Shown piece after piece: positions 25,650-33,483 of a DNA stretch of 49,676 bases. Below the pieces are notes generated by a model. That model ran no database searches and had not been told where the DNA came from. It saw only the letters and a list, made by a program, of their open reading frames with translations. How positions within the stretch are numbered: position 1 is the stretch's first letter; every line of letters starts with the position of its first letter. Location of the stretch: positions 1 to 49,676 of the forward strand of contig JAGAEQ010000048.1 of NCBI GenBank assembly GCA_017613015.1, given 5' to 3'. The stretch is from Bacteroidales bacterium. GTDB lineage: Bacteria; Bacteroidota; Bacteroidia; Bacteroidales; WCHB1-69. A program made the position numbers and the translations under genes.

Positions 25650-26870
25650 TTAGTTTTCGGCGTCCACCAGCTCCTTGAACCATTGCGCCCTGTCGCAGCC
25701 TTCTCCCGTATTGAGGAGCACCACATCGCCCTGCTTGATTCCGCCCTTGTCCACCGCCTGGAAGAATCCGGCGTAGCATACCATGGAGGCCGGTCCGAGC
25801 AGCAGGCCGCGTGATTGCCGCATTTCCTTTCCGTAGCGCGGCAGCTCCGCCTCCTTCACCCGGAGGAAGGTGCCGCCCGTGCGGCGTACCAGCGGCGCCA
25901 CCAAGGGATAATTGCCCGGATTGGCGGCGGTAAGTATGCCGATGCGGGTGCGGAGGTTCTTTTTGGCTTCGTACTGCTGCTCCCATCCTTCGGGGAAACC
26001 GGCGGCGACAGCCTTTTCCCAAGCCGTGACCATGGGGTCGCATTCGTCCTGCTGCACCAGCATCATGCGCGGCATCTGCAGGGAGGTGTCTCCGGTCATG
26101 GCGGCGAGGTCGCGGAAACCTTTTTCAAAGGCCAGGGGAGATGTGCCTCCGGCCACGGCCTGCAGGTAGACGGTGGGCAGCTGCCCCATCTGGCGCAGGC
26201 ATTCGAAAACCACCAAGCGTTTGGATTCTATGCGCAGCGGGTCGGTGTTGCCGATGCTGATAAGCACCTTGTTTTCCTTGTGGAAGTTGGCCGCTTCCGC
26301 TTTGGCGTCCCCGTAGCCCCCTTTGGAGATGACGATGGGCTGCCCTGTCTTTTTAATTGCCTTGACGGTGTCGGGGTCGATGCAGTTCGGCGCAAATTCG
26401 GTGAAGGTGATGCCCGCTTTGGCCAAGTAGGTGGCAAAGGCCACGCCTGCGTTTCCGGTGGAGGCCAGGCAATAGTCTTTGATTCCCTGCTCTTTCAGCA
26501 CGGAGGCGGCGAGGGCGGCCGAAATGTCCTTGAAGGAGCCGCTGCCCCGGTTCAGGTCGTTGCGGTACACATACACCTTGCAATGTATGCCTTTGCTTCG
26601 GGCGTAGGCTTCCAGATGCTCCCAGCGTTCGATGGGAATCAGCCCTTCCCCGTAGCTGACCACGTTTTCGCGCCGCTCCAAGGGCAGCAGGTCAAAATAG
26701 TGGTCCTGGTAGGATTCGGTGGCGGGCGCTTGGGTGGGGATGTGTTGCGCTTGCAGGTACTCCACCTCCACGTGGTTTTTAAGGCAGGAGCATTGCTGGT
26801 CCTGCTTGAACCAGGTGGCGAAGTCTCCGATAATCTTGCCGCAGTGTTTGCATCTGATTAGGTATTTCAT
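25650..26870 (-). CDS. Threonine synthase-like PLP-dependent enzyme with N-terminal zinc ribbon
   Basis: Fold-type II PLP enzyme, 406 residues. The N-terminus has a Cys motif CKHCGK...CSC resembling the zinc ribbon of some threonine synthases. The PLP lysine region reads NRGSGSFKDISAA, where most threonine synthases have SFKDRG/SFKDLG; the phosphate-binding STGNAGVAFATYLAKAG and the AVAGGTSP loop are typical. It could be threonine synthase (O-phosphohomoserine to threonine), a cysteate-synthase-like enzyme or a related beta-replacing enzyme. The ATG at 26870 is used because it precedes the zinc motif and follows a TATATTTG box; longer in-frame sequence upstream runs into mnmA. Confidence 0.8.
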   Translation of the reverse strand: MKYLIRCKHCGKIIGDFATWFKQDQQCSCLKNHVEVEYLQAQHIPTQAPATESYQDHYFDLLPLERRENVVSYGEGLIPIERWEHLEAYARSKGIHCKVYVYRNDLNRGSGSFKDISAALAASVLKEQGIKDYCLASTGNAGVAFATYLAKAGITFTEFAPNCIDPDTVKAIKKTGQPIVISKGGYGDAKAEAANFHKENKVLISIGNTDPLRIESKRLVVFECLRQMGQLPTVYLQAVAGGTSPLAFEKGFRDLAAMTGDTSLQMPRMMLVQQDECDPMVTAWEKAVAAGFPEGWEQQYEAKKNLRTRIGILTAANPGNYPLVAPLVRRTGGTFLRVKEAELPRYGKEMRQSRGLLLGPASMVCYAGFFQAVDKGGIKQGDVVLLNTGEGCDRAQWFKELVDAEN

Positions 26871-26902
26871 ACGTAAAATGTTTAAGTCGTCGTTTGAAGA
26901 TG

Positions 26903-26910
26903 CAAATATA
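26903..26910 (-). promoter_or_regulatory. TAnnTTTG -7 box for the threonine synthase-like gene
   Basis: TATATTTGCA on the minus strand, 32 bases before the ATG at 26870. Confidence 0.5.
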
Positions 26911-26995
26911 CAACGCTTCCGCCAATGTCTGCGCGAAAAAGGGAACAGAAAATGCAAATATTTCACATTTGGGTGAAAAAAGCGCGTGCGCAAGG

Positions 26996-28087
26996 TTACG
27001 GAAAGCGGGGGACGGAAGAAATAATTCCGCCGCCCGCGACAAGCCCGTCTTTGTAGAACACCACCGATTGTCCCGGGGTGACTCCCCAGACCGGTCGGGC
27101 GAAATGCACTTGCGCCTTTTCCCCTTCCAGTTGCAGGGTGGCGGATTGCGCGGGGCTTTTGTAGCGGATGCGCGCTTCCACCTCCGCTTCGTTTTGCAGC
27201 CATTCCGGCTCCCGGATGCGGCAAGCGTCGGCCAGCAGTCCGGTCGTGTACAAGTCCTCGTAGTCGCCCAATGTCACTTCGTTGCGCAGGGCATCGACCA
27301 TGGTGACGTAGCGCGGACGCCCCAAGGCGATACCGAGTCCCTTGCGCTGTCCGATGGTGTAGCAGGCGAAGCCCTTGTGCCGCCCCAGCACCTTTCCGTC
27401 GGCCCCTATGTAGTTTCCTTCCGGGCAGATGGTATGGAAATCAGGGACTTCTTTTTCCAAGAAATGCCGGTAGTCGTTGTCGGGGATGAAGCAGATCTCC
27501 TGGCTCTCCCGTTTGTGGGAAAGCGTTTCAAAGCCGCGTTCCGCCGCCATTTGCCGTACCTGCTCCTTGGTGTGTCCGCCCAAAGGGAAAAGGGTGCGTT
27601 GCAAGTTCTCCTCCGTCAGCATCCACGGGAAATAGGTCTGGTCTTTGTGCGTGTCGGCTGCGGTGGCCAGGTAGGTGCGGCCGTTACGCTTCCGTATGCA
27701 CGCGTAATGGCCGGTGGCGATTTTCTCACAACCCAAGGCGTCGGCCTGTTGCATCAGCACGCCCCATTTGATGTGAGAGTTGCAAAGCACGCAGGGGTTG
27801 GGGGTGCGCCCGTGCAGGTATTCCTGGATGAAGTTGCTTATCACCTTCTCCTTGAACACTTCCCGAAAATCGACAATGTGGTGCTCGAACCCGAGTTTTT
27901 CCGCCATGTGCTTGGCTTCCATGATGGACTCCACGCTACAGCAGCCTTTTTCCTTGGCCAAGCAGTGTTCCTTGATGGAATCGAAGGTGCGGAAGGTGAC
28001 CCCCACCAGTTCGCAGCCCTGTTCTTGCAGCAGCATGGCGCTGACGGTGCTGTCAATGCCTCCGCTCATGGCCATCAGCACCCGCAT
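26996..28087 (-). CDS. mnmA: tRNA-specific 2-thiouridylase MnmA
   Basis: Installs 2-thiouridine at wobble U34 of tRNA-Lys, -Glu and -Gln. 363 residues, normal length. ATP-pyrophosphatase loop MSGGIDSTVSA (Ser8-Ser13); the catalytic cysteine pair is Cys102 (NPCVLCNSHIKW) and Cys199 (ESQEICFIPDN), the same numbering as the E. coli enzyme; GHYACI and TIGQRKGLGIALGRPRYV are also diagnostic. An unusual Cys-rich stretch (CLAKEKGCCSVES, residues 42-54) occurs early. It lies 33 bases after porT on the same strand. Confidence 0.96.
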   Translation of the reverse strand: MRVLMAMSGGIDSTVSAMLLQEQGCELVGVTFRTFDSIKEHCLAKEKGCCSVESIMEAKHMAEKLGFEHHIVDFREVFKEKVISNFIQEYLHGRTPNPCVLCNSHIKWGVLMQQADALGCEKIATGHYACIRKRNGRTYLATAADTHKDQTYFPWMLTEENLQRTLFPLGGHTKEQVRQMAAERGFETLSHKRESQEICFIPDNDYRHFLEKEVPDFHTICPEGNYIGADGKVLGRHKGFACYTIGQRKGLGIALGRPRYVTMVDALRNEVTLGDYEDLYTTGLLADACRIREPEWLQNEAEVEARIRYKSPAQSATLQLEGEKAQVHFARPVWGVTPGQSVVFYKDGLVAGGGIISSVPRFP

Positions 28088-28120
28088 TCCGTCTCCTTTC
28101 GTGTGTTGGACATGGCTTTT

Positions 28121-28855
28121 TTATTCAAACAATATGGATATATGGAAAATCTTGCTTTTGAGGTATTCCACGCTGTTGGTGTACACATTGTCCTCGTGTT
28201 TGAGCATGTCGTTCAGCCCGTAGGACATCTTGGCTTCAATGGAGAACTTGAAGAGGTTGGCGTAGAAGTCCATACCGACGCCCGCCTGGGTCTGGAACTC
28301 CGTCCGGTTCAGCTTCAGCATGACAAATTCCGGATTCTTTTTGTTTTTCTTGTTGGCTTGCGAGGCTAAGTCCACGCTCAGCTGCCCGCCGCCCACCACA
28401 TAGACGCGGCAGTTGTGCATGCGCGAGGACTTGAGCTTGAGCAGCAGCGGCAGGTCCAGATTGACGGATTCGATTTTTTTGTGGGTTTGGGTCTGGTCGA
28501 AGCCCCGGATGCGCACGTTGTAGTTGACGGTCCGGTCGATAAGGGAAATCTGCGGGATGAAGCGCAGGTTGAAGTATTCGCCTAAGCGCAGGTCGGTGAT
28601 GATGCCCACGTCGAAACCGGAGGAAGGGCTCGACTCAATGACCATGATGGAGTCGAAAGGGTTGAGGTTGGAGACCGATTTGTGGGCGAAGTCGGCGTGG
28701 TTGATACCTAAAAGAAAGCCGAAATGCAGCTTTTTGAAGTCGTAGGACGGCAGGTTGGGCGCTCTCCGGGCGGAAAAGTCCTGGGCCTCTGCGGTGGAGA
28801 GGGCGAGAAGGGCGCTTGTCAGCAGCAATGCGAATGCGTGTCGGATGGTGTTCAA
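28121..28855 (-). CDS. porT: PorT-like outer-membrane protein of the type IX secretion system
   Basis: 244 residues; signal peptide 1-24 (LLLTSALLALSTAEA). The mature protein shows beta-barrel strands: KKLHFGFLLGINHADF, FDVGIITDLRLGEYFNLRFIPQISL, VNLDLPLLLKLKS, EFQTQAGVGMDFYANLFKFSIEAKMSYGL and the C-terminus EYLKSKIFHISILFE. This arrangement matches PorT, an outer-membrane component needed for T9SS secretion and gingipain export in Porphyromonas gingivalis. It lies 18 bases after rfaE1, so it probably shares the lgt-rfaE1-porT-mnmA transcript. Two T9SS cargo genes are found about 8 kb away. The alternative is a general PorT-family barrel, but the C-terminus favours PorT itself. Confidence 0.82.
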   Translation of the reverse strand: MNTIRHAFALLLTSALLALSTAEAQDFSARRAPNLPSYDFKKLHFGFLLGINHADFAHKSVSNLNPFDSIMVIESSPSSGFDVGIITDLRLGEYFNLRFIPQISLIDRTVNYNVRIRGFDQTQTHKKIESVNLDLPLLLKLKSSRMHNCRVYVVGGGQLSVDLASQANKKNKKNPEFVMLKLNRTEFQTQAGVGMDFYANLFKFSIEAKMSYGLNDMLKHEDNVYTNSVEYLKSKIFHISILFE

Positions 28856-28873
28856 GGCAGAAGGTGTTTGAAA

Positions 28874-29893
28874 TCAAAATAAAATGCGCATACACTCTTT
28901 TTCCAGCAGGGCCTTGTCGATGGGCACCACGCCTACGGTTTCGCAGACCAGGCCTCCGGCGATGTTGGCCATTTCCGCCATTTGTCCGGCGGAAAGCCCC
29001 GTAATCAGTCCCAAGGTGGCGATGCTGATGACCGTGTCTCCGGCTCCCGACACGTCGCAGATGTTGCGCACTATGGCCGGAACCCACAGGGAGGCGAACT
29101 CCCCGTTCTTTTGGTAATAGCAGAGTATCAGTCCGTTCTCGGAAAGGGTGGTCATCACCATGCGGTGGCCGCTTTCCTCCATGAATTGGCGTATGCGGGC
29201 GACCAAAGCGCTTTCGTCCTGCAATTCGCTTTTGGGCACCTGAAGCCCCGCGCTCAATTCGCTGAGGTTGGGCTTGAACAGGGTGACGTTTCGGTAAGCG
29301 TTGAAATTCCGTTTTTTAGGGTCTACGCAAACGGGGATGTCGTATTCCTCCGCCCAGGCGGAGACCTGTGCGATAAGCTCGGGCGTGATTACCCCTTTGT
29401 CGTAATCCTCGAAGACGATGGCCTTGACGGGCCGGGTTTGCAGCAGGTGGCGGATTTGGCCGCTCAGTTTCGCCGCGTCGGTTTCCGAGAGGGCGGCATC
29501 CGTCTCTTCGTCCACGCGCAGCAGCTGCATTTTGTTGCCGATGATGCGGATTTTGGTGGTCGTGGGCCGCGTGCCGCTCCGCACAATGCCGTCCTGGGGA
29601 AGGCGGTAGCTCTCCATGTGCCGCAGGAAGTCGTAGCCTTTGGCATCCTCCCCGATGAGGCCGCAAAGCAGCGGCACCGCTCCCATGGCGCGGAGGTTCA
29701 GGGCCACGTTGGCGGCTCCACCCAAGCATTTTTTGCGGTTTTTTATATTCACCACAGGGACAGGTGCTTCGGGCGATATGCGCGACACCTCCCCTTCAAT
29801 GTATTCATCCAGCATGACATCCCCGATCACCAGAATCTCTTGCAGGCGAATGCTTTGAAAATAATGTTCCAGGTTTTCTTTCGTCAGTTTCAT
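28874..29893 (-). CDS. rfaE1: D-glycero-beta-D-manno-heptose-7-phosphate kinase (RfaE1/HldE kinase domain only)
   Basis: Ribokinase/PfkB-family kinase that phosphorylates heptose-7-phosphate at C1 for ADP-heptose synthesis. 339 residues, covering the kinase domain only, so the adenylyltransferase (RfaE2) must be encoded elsewhere. Seen: VIGDVMLDEYIEGEVSRISPEAP (family start), KKCLGGAANVALNLRAMGA, FEDYDKGVITPELI, CVDPKKRNF, FKPNLSE, and the catalytic anion hole CDVSGAGDTVIS with Asp286 as base. It starts 9 bases after lgt. Confidence 0.9.
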   Translation of the reverse strand: MKLTKENLEHYFQSIRLQEILVIGDVMLDEYIEGEVSRISPEAPVPVVNIKNRKKCLGGAANVALNLRAMGAVPLLCGLIGEDAKGYDFLRHMESYRLPQDGIVRSGTRPTTTKIRIIGNKMQLLRVDEETDAALSETDAAKLSGQIRHLLQTRPVKAIVFEDYDKGVITPELIAQVSAWAEEYDIPVCVDPKKRNFNAYRNVTLFKPNLSELSAGLQVPKSELQDESALVARIRQFMEESGHRMVMTTLSENGLILCYYQKNGEFASLWVPAIVRNICDVSGAGDTVISIATLGLITGLSAGQMAEMANIAGGLVCETVGVVPIDKALLEKECMRILF

Positions 29894-29902
29894 GATGGGC
29901 GT

Positions 29903-30787
29903 TTATGCGTTTTTCCCCCCTTCCTTCAGCGGGGTGGGCAAGGTTTTTTTCCGGTAGGACCAAATAAGGAAGGCAAGGCCGAGCAGTATGAAAGGGATGC
30001 TGAGCCACTGCCCCATGTCCAAAGTCATCGCCTTTTCGAAATCCACCTGCTCCTTTTTGAAGAACTCGATGATGAAGCGGGCGATGAAGATGACACTCAA
30101 CGAAATGCCGACCGCGCGTCCGGCGTAAATCTTCCCTTTGGTGTGCTTGAAATAGTACCACACCTGGAAGAGAAAGAGGCAAAGGTATACGAAGGCTTCG
30201 TACAACTGGGCGGGATGCCTCGGCTCGCAGCATTCGTCGGTGCCTTGCAGCTGCATGAAGATGAATCCCCATGGCTTGCTTGTGACGGTGCCGATGATTT
30301 CGGAGTTCATCAGGTTGCCGCAGCGGACGAAGGCCGCCGCAATGGGAATGGCGATGGCCAGTCGGTCCAGCAGCCACAGCAGGCGGACGCGGCGCTTGTG
30401 GGAGAACCACAGGACATAGCAGAAGATGGCGATGGCCCCGCCGTGGCTGGCCAATCCGGCGTAACCGGTGAATTTCCAGCCCTCCGCCGTTTCCACAAAA
30501 GGAATGAAAATCTCTAGCAAATGGTGGCTGAAATAGGCCCAGTCGTAGAAAAGGCAGTGGCCTATCCGCAGGCCGACCACGGTCCACAAAATGAGGCTGA
30601 CCGCGAAGCGGTCGCTGGTTTTTTCGGGAAGCCCTTCCCGGGTGACCATTTTCTGAAAGACCAGATAGGCAAGCAGAAAGCCGCAGGCGAGCAGCAGTCC
30701 GTACCATCCGATGCGGAGGTTTCCGAGGCGGATCAGAATGGGGTCGGCGTTCCAGGTGATGTATGCAAGCATGGTTTTTGGTTTCAA
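29903..30787 (-). CDS. lgt: Phosphatidylglycerol:prolipoprotein diacylglyceryl transferase
   Basis: Adds diacylglycerol to the lipobox Cys of prolipoproteins at the inner membrane, the first lipoprotein maturation step. 294 residues with seven hydrophobic helices. Diagnostic stretches: RIGWYGLLLACGFLLAYL, LASHGGAIAI (the family's HGG motif), the signature variant FVRCGNLMNSEIIGTVT, RHPAQLYEAF, and GISLSVIFIARFIIEFFK. It is the first gene of the lgt-rfaE1-porT-mnmA run. ATGs at 30787 and 30772 are both possible. At least two lipoproteins in this window are likely substrates. Confidence 0.95.
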   Translation of the reverse strand: MKPKTMLAYITWNADPILIRLGNLRIGWYGLLLACGFLLAYLVFQKMVTREGLPEKTSDRFAVSLILWTVVGLRIGHCLFYDWAYFSHHLLEIFIPFVETAEGWKFTGYAGLASHGGAIAIFCYVLWFSHKRRVRLLWLLDRLAIAIPIAAAFVRCGNLMNSEIIGTVTSKPWGFIFMQLQGTDECCEPRHPAQLYEAFVYLCLFLFQVWYYFKHTKGKIYAGRAVGISLSVIFIARFIIEFFKKEQVDFEKAMTLDMGQWLSIPFILLGLAFLIWSYRKKTLPTPLKEGGKNA

Positions 30788-30999
30788 ATGAAAACATTAT
30801 AACGAAAGAAGCGTGCGTATTATTGTGTGTGGCGCTTTTCCGGATGATTTTTCGTGGCTTTTTGTGGTCTTTCCGGAAAAAGAAGGCGGAAAATTTCAGG
30901 TTTTTTCAAAGATTTTTTGGCTTTTGGCACAATTTTTCATAAAAAACGGCGTTTTCTCAAGTCAAACAATTTTTTTTGTTTCTACTTAAACCAAAGCGA

Positions 31000-32304
31000 A
31001 TGAATATACGAAAGATACGCATTGTGACGGGGACGCTGCTCTGCCTGCTCTGCTGCACCATCCGCCTGCAGGCGCAGGACTCCTCCCGTTTGGAGCTGTC
31101 GTTTGACGAGGCGCTGCGCTATGCCGTGGCGCACAATTACACCTTGAAGAATGCCGGGCTGGATGTGCGCAAGGCCGAAGCCGCCCGTTGGGAATACCTT
31201 TCTTCCATGCTTCCCCAGGTGCAGGCCGGTTTCGATTACTCCAACATGTGCGGCTACGAGATGAATTTCGGCGCCATGTCCATTCCGATGAACCCTTACG
31301 GCACTTTTGCGGTCACGGCTTCCCTCGCCCTGTCCGCCCAGCAGGTGATGGCGGCGGTGTTGGGCAAGGTGTCCAAGGAAATGTCCGGCATCGCCTACGA
31401 CCAGACTTTGCAGGCCACGCACGCCAACGTCAAGAACAGCTATATCTCCATTCTGGTGATGGAGGATGTGGTTTCCCTGCTGGATTCTTCCCTCGCTCAC
31501 ATGGAGCGTCTGGAGAAAGCCGCGCAGGAAAGCGTGAAGGTGGGCGCCGCCGAGCAGATCAGCGCGGACCAGCTTTCCGTGCAGGTCGCGTCCATGCGCA
31601 ACACCATACATTCCAACCGCCGGAACCTGCAAATGCTGTACAACGCCTTGATTTTGCAGCTGGGGGCGTCGGTGGACAGCCGTATCGTGCTGACCACCAG
31701 CTTGGACGAACTGATGGATATGGATCGTTTGCAGCAGCTGGCCACCAAGGAGTTCCGCATAGAGGACAATTTCGACTACCGTCTGTTGGAGCAGGGCGAA
31801 AAAGTCTCCAAGGACCAGCTGACCTTGGCGTGGTTGGGCTTTATGCCTACATTAAGGGCTTATTATCAATATAGTAACAAAACCTATTTCGGAAAGGCCG
31901 AAGGAATGAACATGACCCCTCCGAACATGATAGGGTTGAGCCTCGCGCTGCCAATCTGGCAGTCGGGAACCCGTGCCGCGAAAATCAGGGAGGCGCAGCT
32001 CGATTACCAGAAGACCCTCAACAGCCGCAAGCAGGCGGAGGACGGTTTGCAGGTGCAGTACAACCAATTGTGCTACGACTTGGTTTCCGCCATGGAGAGC
32101 TATCAGGTGCAGAAGGCCAATCTGGATGTGACCAAACGGGTGTTTGACAACACGACCGAGAAATACAAATACGGACGGGCCAGCAACCTGGAGGTCACCA
32201 ACGCCAGTACGGACATCATCACGGCGCAAAGCAATTACATACAGTCTGTTATGGGAGTGCTGAACGCGCAGGTGGCATTGGAGAATCTGATGGGGAAAAA
32301 GTGA
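31000..32304 (+). CDS. TolC-family outer-membrane efflux channel
   Basis: Outer-membrane tunnel of a tripartite efflux pump, 434 residues with a signal peptide (ending RLQAQ, residue 26). Two TolC repeats are recognisable: LSFDEALRYAVAHNYTLKNAGLDVRKAEAARWEYLSSMLPQV-type start (split here at residues 32-74) and LSLALPIWQSGTRAAKIREA in the second half, then YKYGRASNLEVTNASTDI. The start at 31000 is chosen for the signal peptide. It is the first gene of the operon with the adaptor and the RND permease. Confidence 0.9.
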   Translation: MNIRKIRIVTGTLLCLLCCTIRLQAQDSSRLELSFDEALRYAVAHNYTLKNAGLDVRKAEAARWEYLSSMLPQVQAGFDYSNMCGYEMNFGAMSIPMNPYGTFAVTASLALSAQQVMAAVLGKVSKEMSGIAYDQTLQATHANVKNSYISILVMEDVVSLLDSSLAHMERLEKAAQESVKVGAAEQISADQLSVQVASMRNTIHSNRRNLQMLYNALILQLGASVDSRIVLTTSLDELMDMDRLQQLATKEFRIEDNFDYRLLEQGEKVSKDQLTLAWLGFMPTLRAYYQYSNKTYFGKAEGMNMTPPNMIGLSLALPIWQSGTRAAKIREAQLDYQKTLNSRKQAEDGLQVQYNQLCYDLVSAMESYQVQKANLDVTKRVFDNTTEKYKYGRASNLEVTNASTDIITAQSNYIQSVMGVLNAQVALENLMGKK

Positions 32305-32310
32305 ACAGGT

Positions 32311-32374
32311 GTGAGGATGTGAAGATGTGAAGGTGTGAAGATTTTTAACAACTTAACATTTTAACATCTTAACA
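32311..32374 (+). repeat. Two-block octamer repeat between the TolC and adaptor genes
   Basis: Eight consecutive octamers: four copies of GTGARGRT (32311-32342) immediately followed by four copies of WYTTAACA (32343-32374). The second block, read on the other strand, gives TGTTAARR units, nearly the same as the first block (TGTGAARR in shifted phase), so the whole is an imperfect inverted arrangement. Starts 7 bases after the TolC stop (TGA 32302-32304). Confidence 0.85.
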
Positions 32375-32438
32375 AAGAAAAGGTACATATAAAAATTGAA
32401 GATAGAATTTGTGTAATCGGAAACAAAAGAGTAATAAT

Positions 32439-33470
32439 ATGAAGAACCGTTTTTGTAAAGTTGTATTGACGCTTTTTGTTGCAGGATGTATGGTTTCCTG
32501 CGGAGGCAGCAGCGGAAAAAAAGCCACCACCACCAAGAAAGAGGCGGAGAAAGTGAAAGTGCAGGTGCTGCAAAGCGAGCGCATCGCGAGGGAACTGGAG
32601 CTTTCCACCACCTTGGAGGGGTATGAGAGCATGAATGTCGCGCCAAGCATCACCGGCCGTATCGAACACATTTATGTGGAGGTGGGCAGCCGCGTGGGCA
32701 AGGGGACGCTGCTGGTCCGCATGGATCAGACCCAGCTCAACACCACGCGCATCAACTTGAACAACACCAAAGTGGAATTGGACCGCGTGACCGCCCTGAA
32801 GGCTTCGGGCAGCGTGAGCCAGCAGGTGTACGACCAGACCAAGGCCGGTTACGACCAGCTGGTGGAGACCGAGCGTTTTCAGAACGAGAACACGTTTGTG
32901 AAAGCGCAGTTCTCCGGCGTGATCAGCGCCAAGAATTATGAGGACGGGGAAATGTACACGGGGCAGCCCATTCTTCAGCTGACCCAGATCAACCGGCTGA
33001 AAGCCGTCATCAACATTCCGGAGAGCTATTTTCCCTTGGTGAAGCAGGGCATGAAGGTGGACGTGTGCAGCGACATCTATCCCGACCAGGTTTTCCCGGC
33101 AACGATTGAAATTGTGTATCCGACCGTCGACGCTTCGAGCCATACCTTCCAAGTCCGGCTGAACATTCCGAACGCCTCCGAGAAAATCCGTCCGGGTATG
33201 TATGTGCGGACGAAACTGGCATTGGGCGAGACAGATGCGATGGTGGTTCCCTACCAGAGCGTGCTGAAGCTGACCGGCAGCAACGACCGCTATGTGTTTA
33301 CCAATAAAGACGGTAAGGCGCACCGGGTGGCCGTGACCCTCGGGCAGCGTTACGACGACCGCATCGAGGTGGTTCCGGTGGTTCCCGGCGACCTGAAGGA
33401 AGGCGACGAGCTGGTGGTGGTCGGACAGGCCCGCTTAGTGGATGGATGTACCTTGGAAATCGTAAAATAA
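32439..33470 (+). CDS. RND efflux periplasmic adaptor lipoprotein (membrane fusion protein)
   Basis: 343-residue HlyD/AcrA-type adaptor linking the RND permease to the TolC channel. Lipoprotein signal peptide with Cys21 in CMVSCGG. The barrel-sandwich (lipoyl-like) half-motifs are VAPSITGRIEHIYVEVGSRV near residue 77 and VKAQFSGVISAKNYEDGEMY near 160, enclosing an alpha-helical hairpin; a beta-barrel domain (INRLKAVINIPESYFPLVKQG) and a membrane-proximal domain follow. It is separated from the TolC gene by 134 bases that contain the octamer repeat, and from the permease by 13. Confidence 0.92.
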   Translation: MKNRFCKVVLTLFVAGCMVSCGGSSGKKATTTKKEAEKVKVQVLQSERIARELELSTTLEGYESMNVAPSITGRIEHIYVEVGSRVGKGTLLVRMDQTQLNTTRINLNNTKVELDRVTALKASGSVSQQVYDQTKAGYDQLVETERFQNENTFVKAQFSGVISAKNYEDGEMYTGQPILQLTQINRLKAVINIPESYFPLVKQGMKVDVCSDIYPDQVFPATIEIVYPTVDASSHTFQVRLNIPNASEKIRPGMYVRTKLALGETDAMVVPYQSVLKLTGSNDRYVFTNKDGKAHRVAVTLGQRYDDRIEVVPVVPGDLKEGDELVVVGQARLVDGCTLEIVK

Positions 33471-33483
33471 TTTCAGAAAGAAA

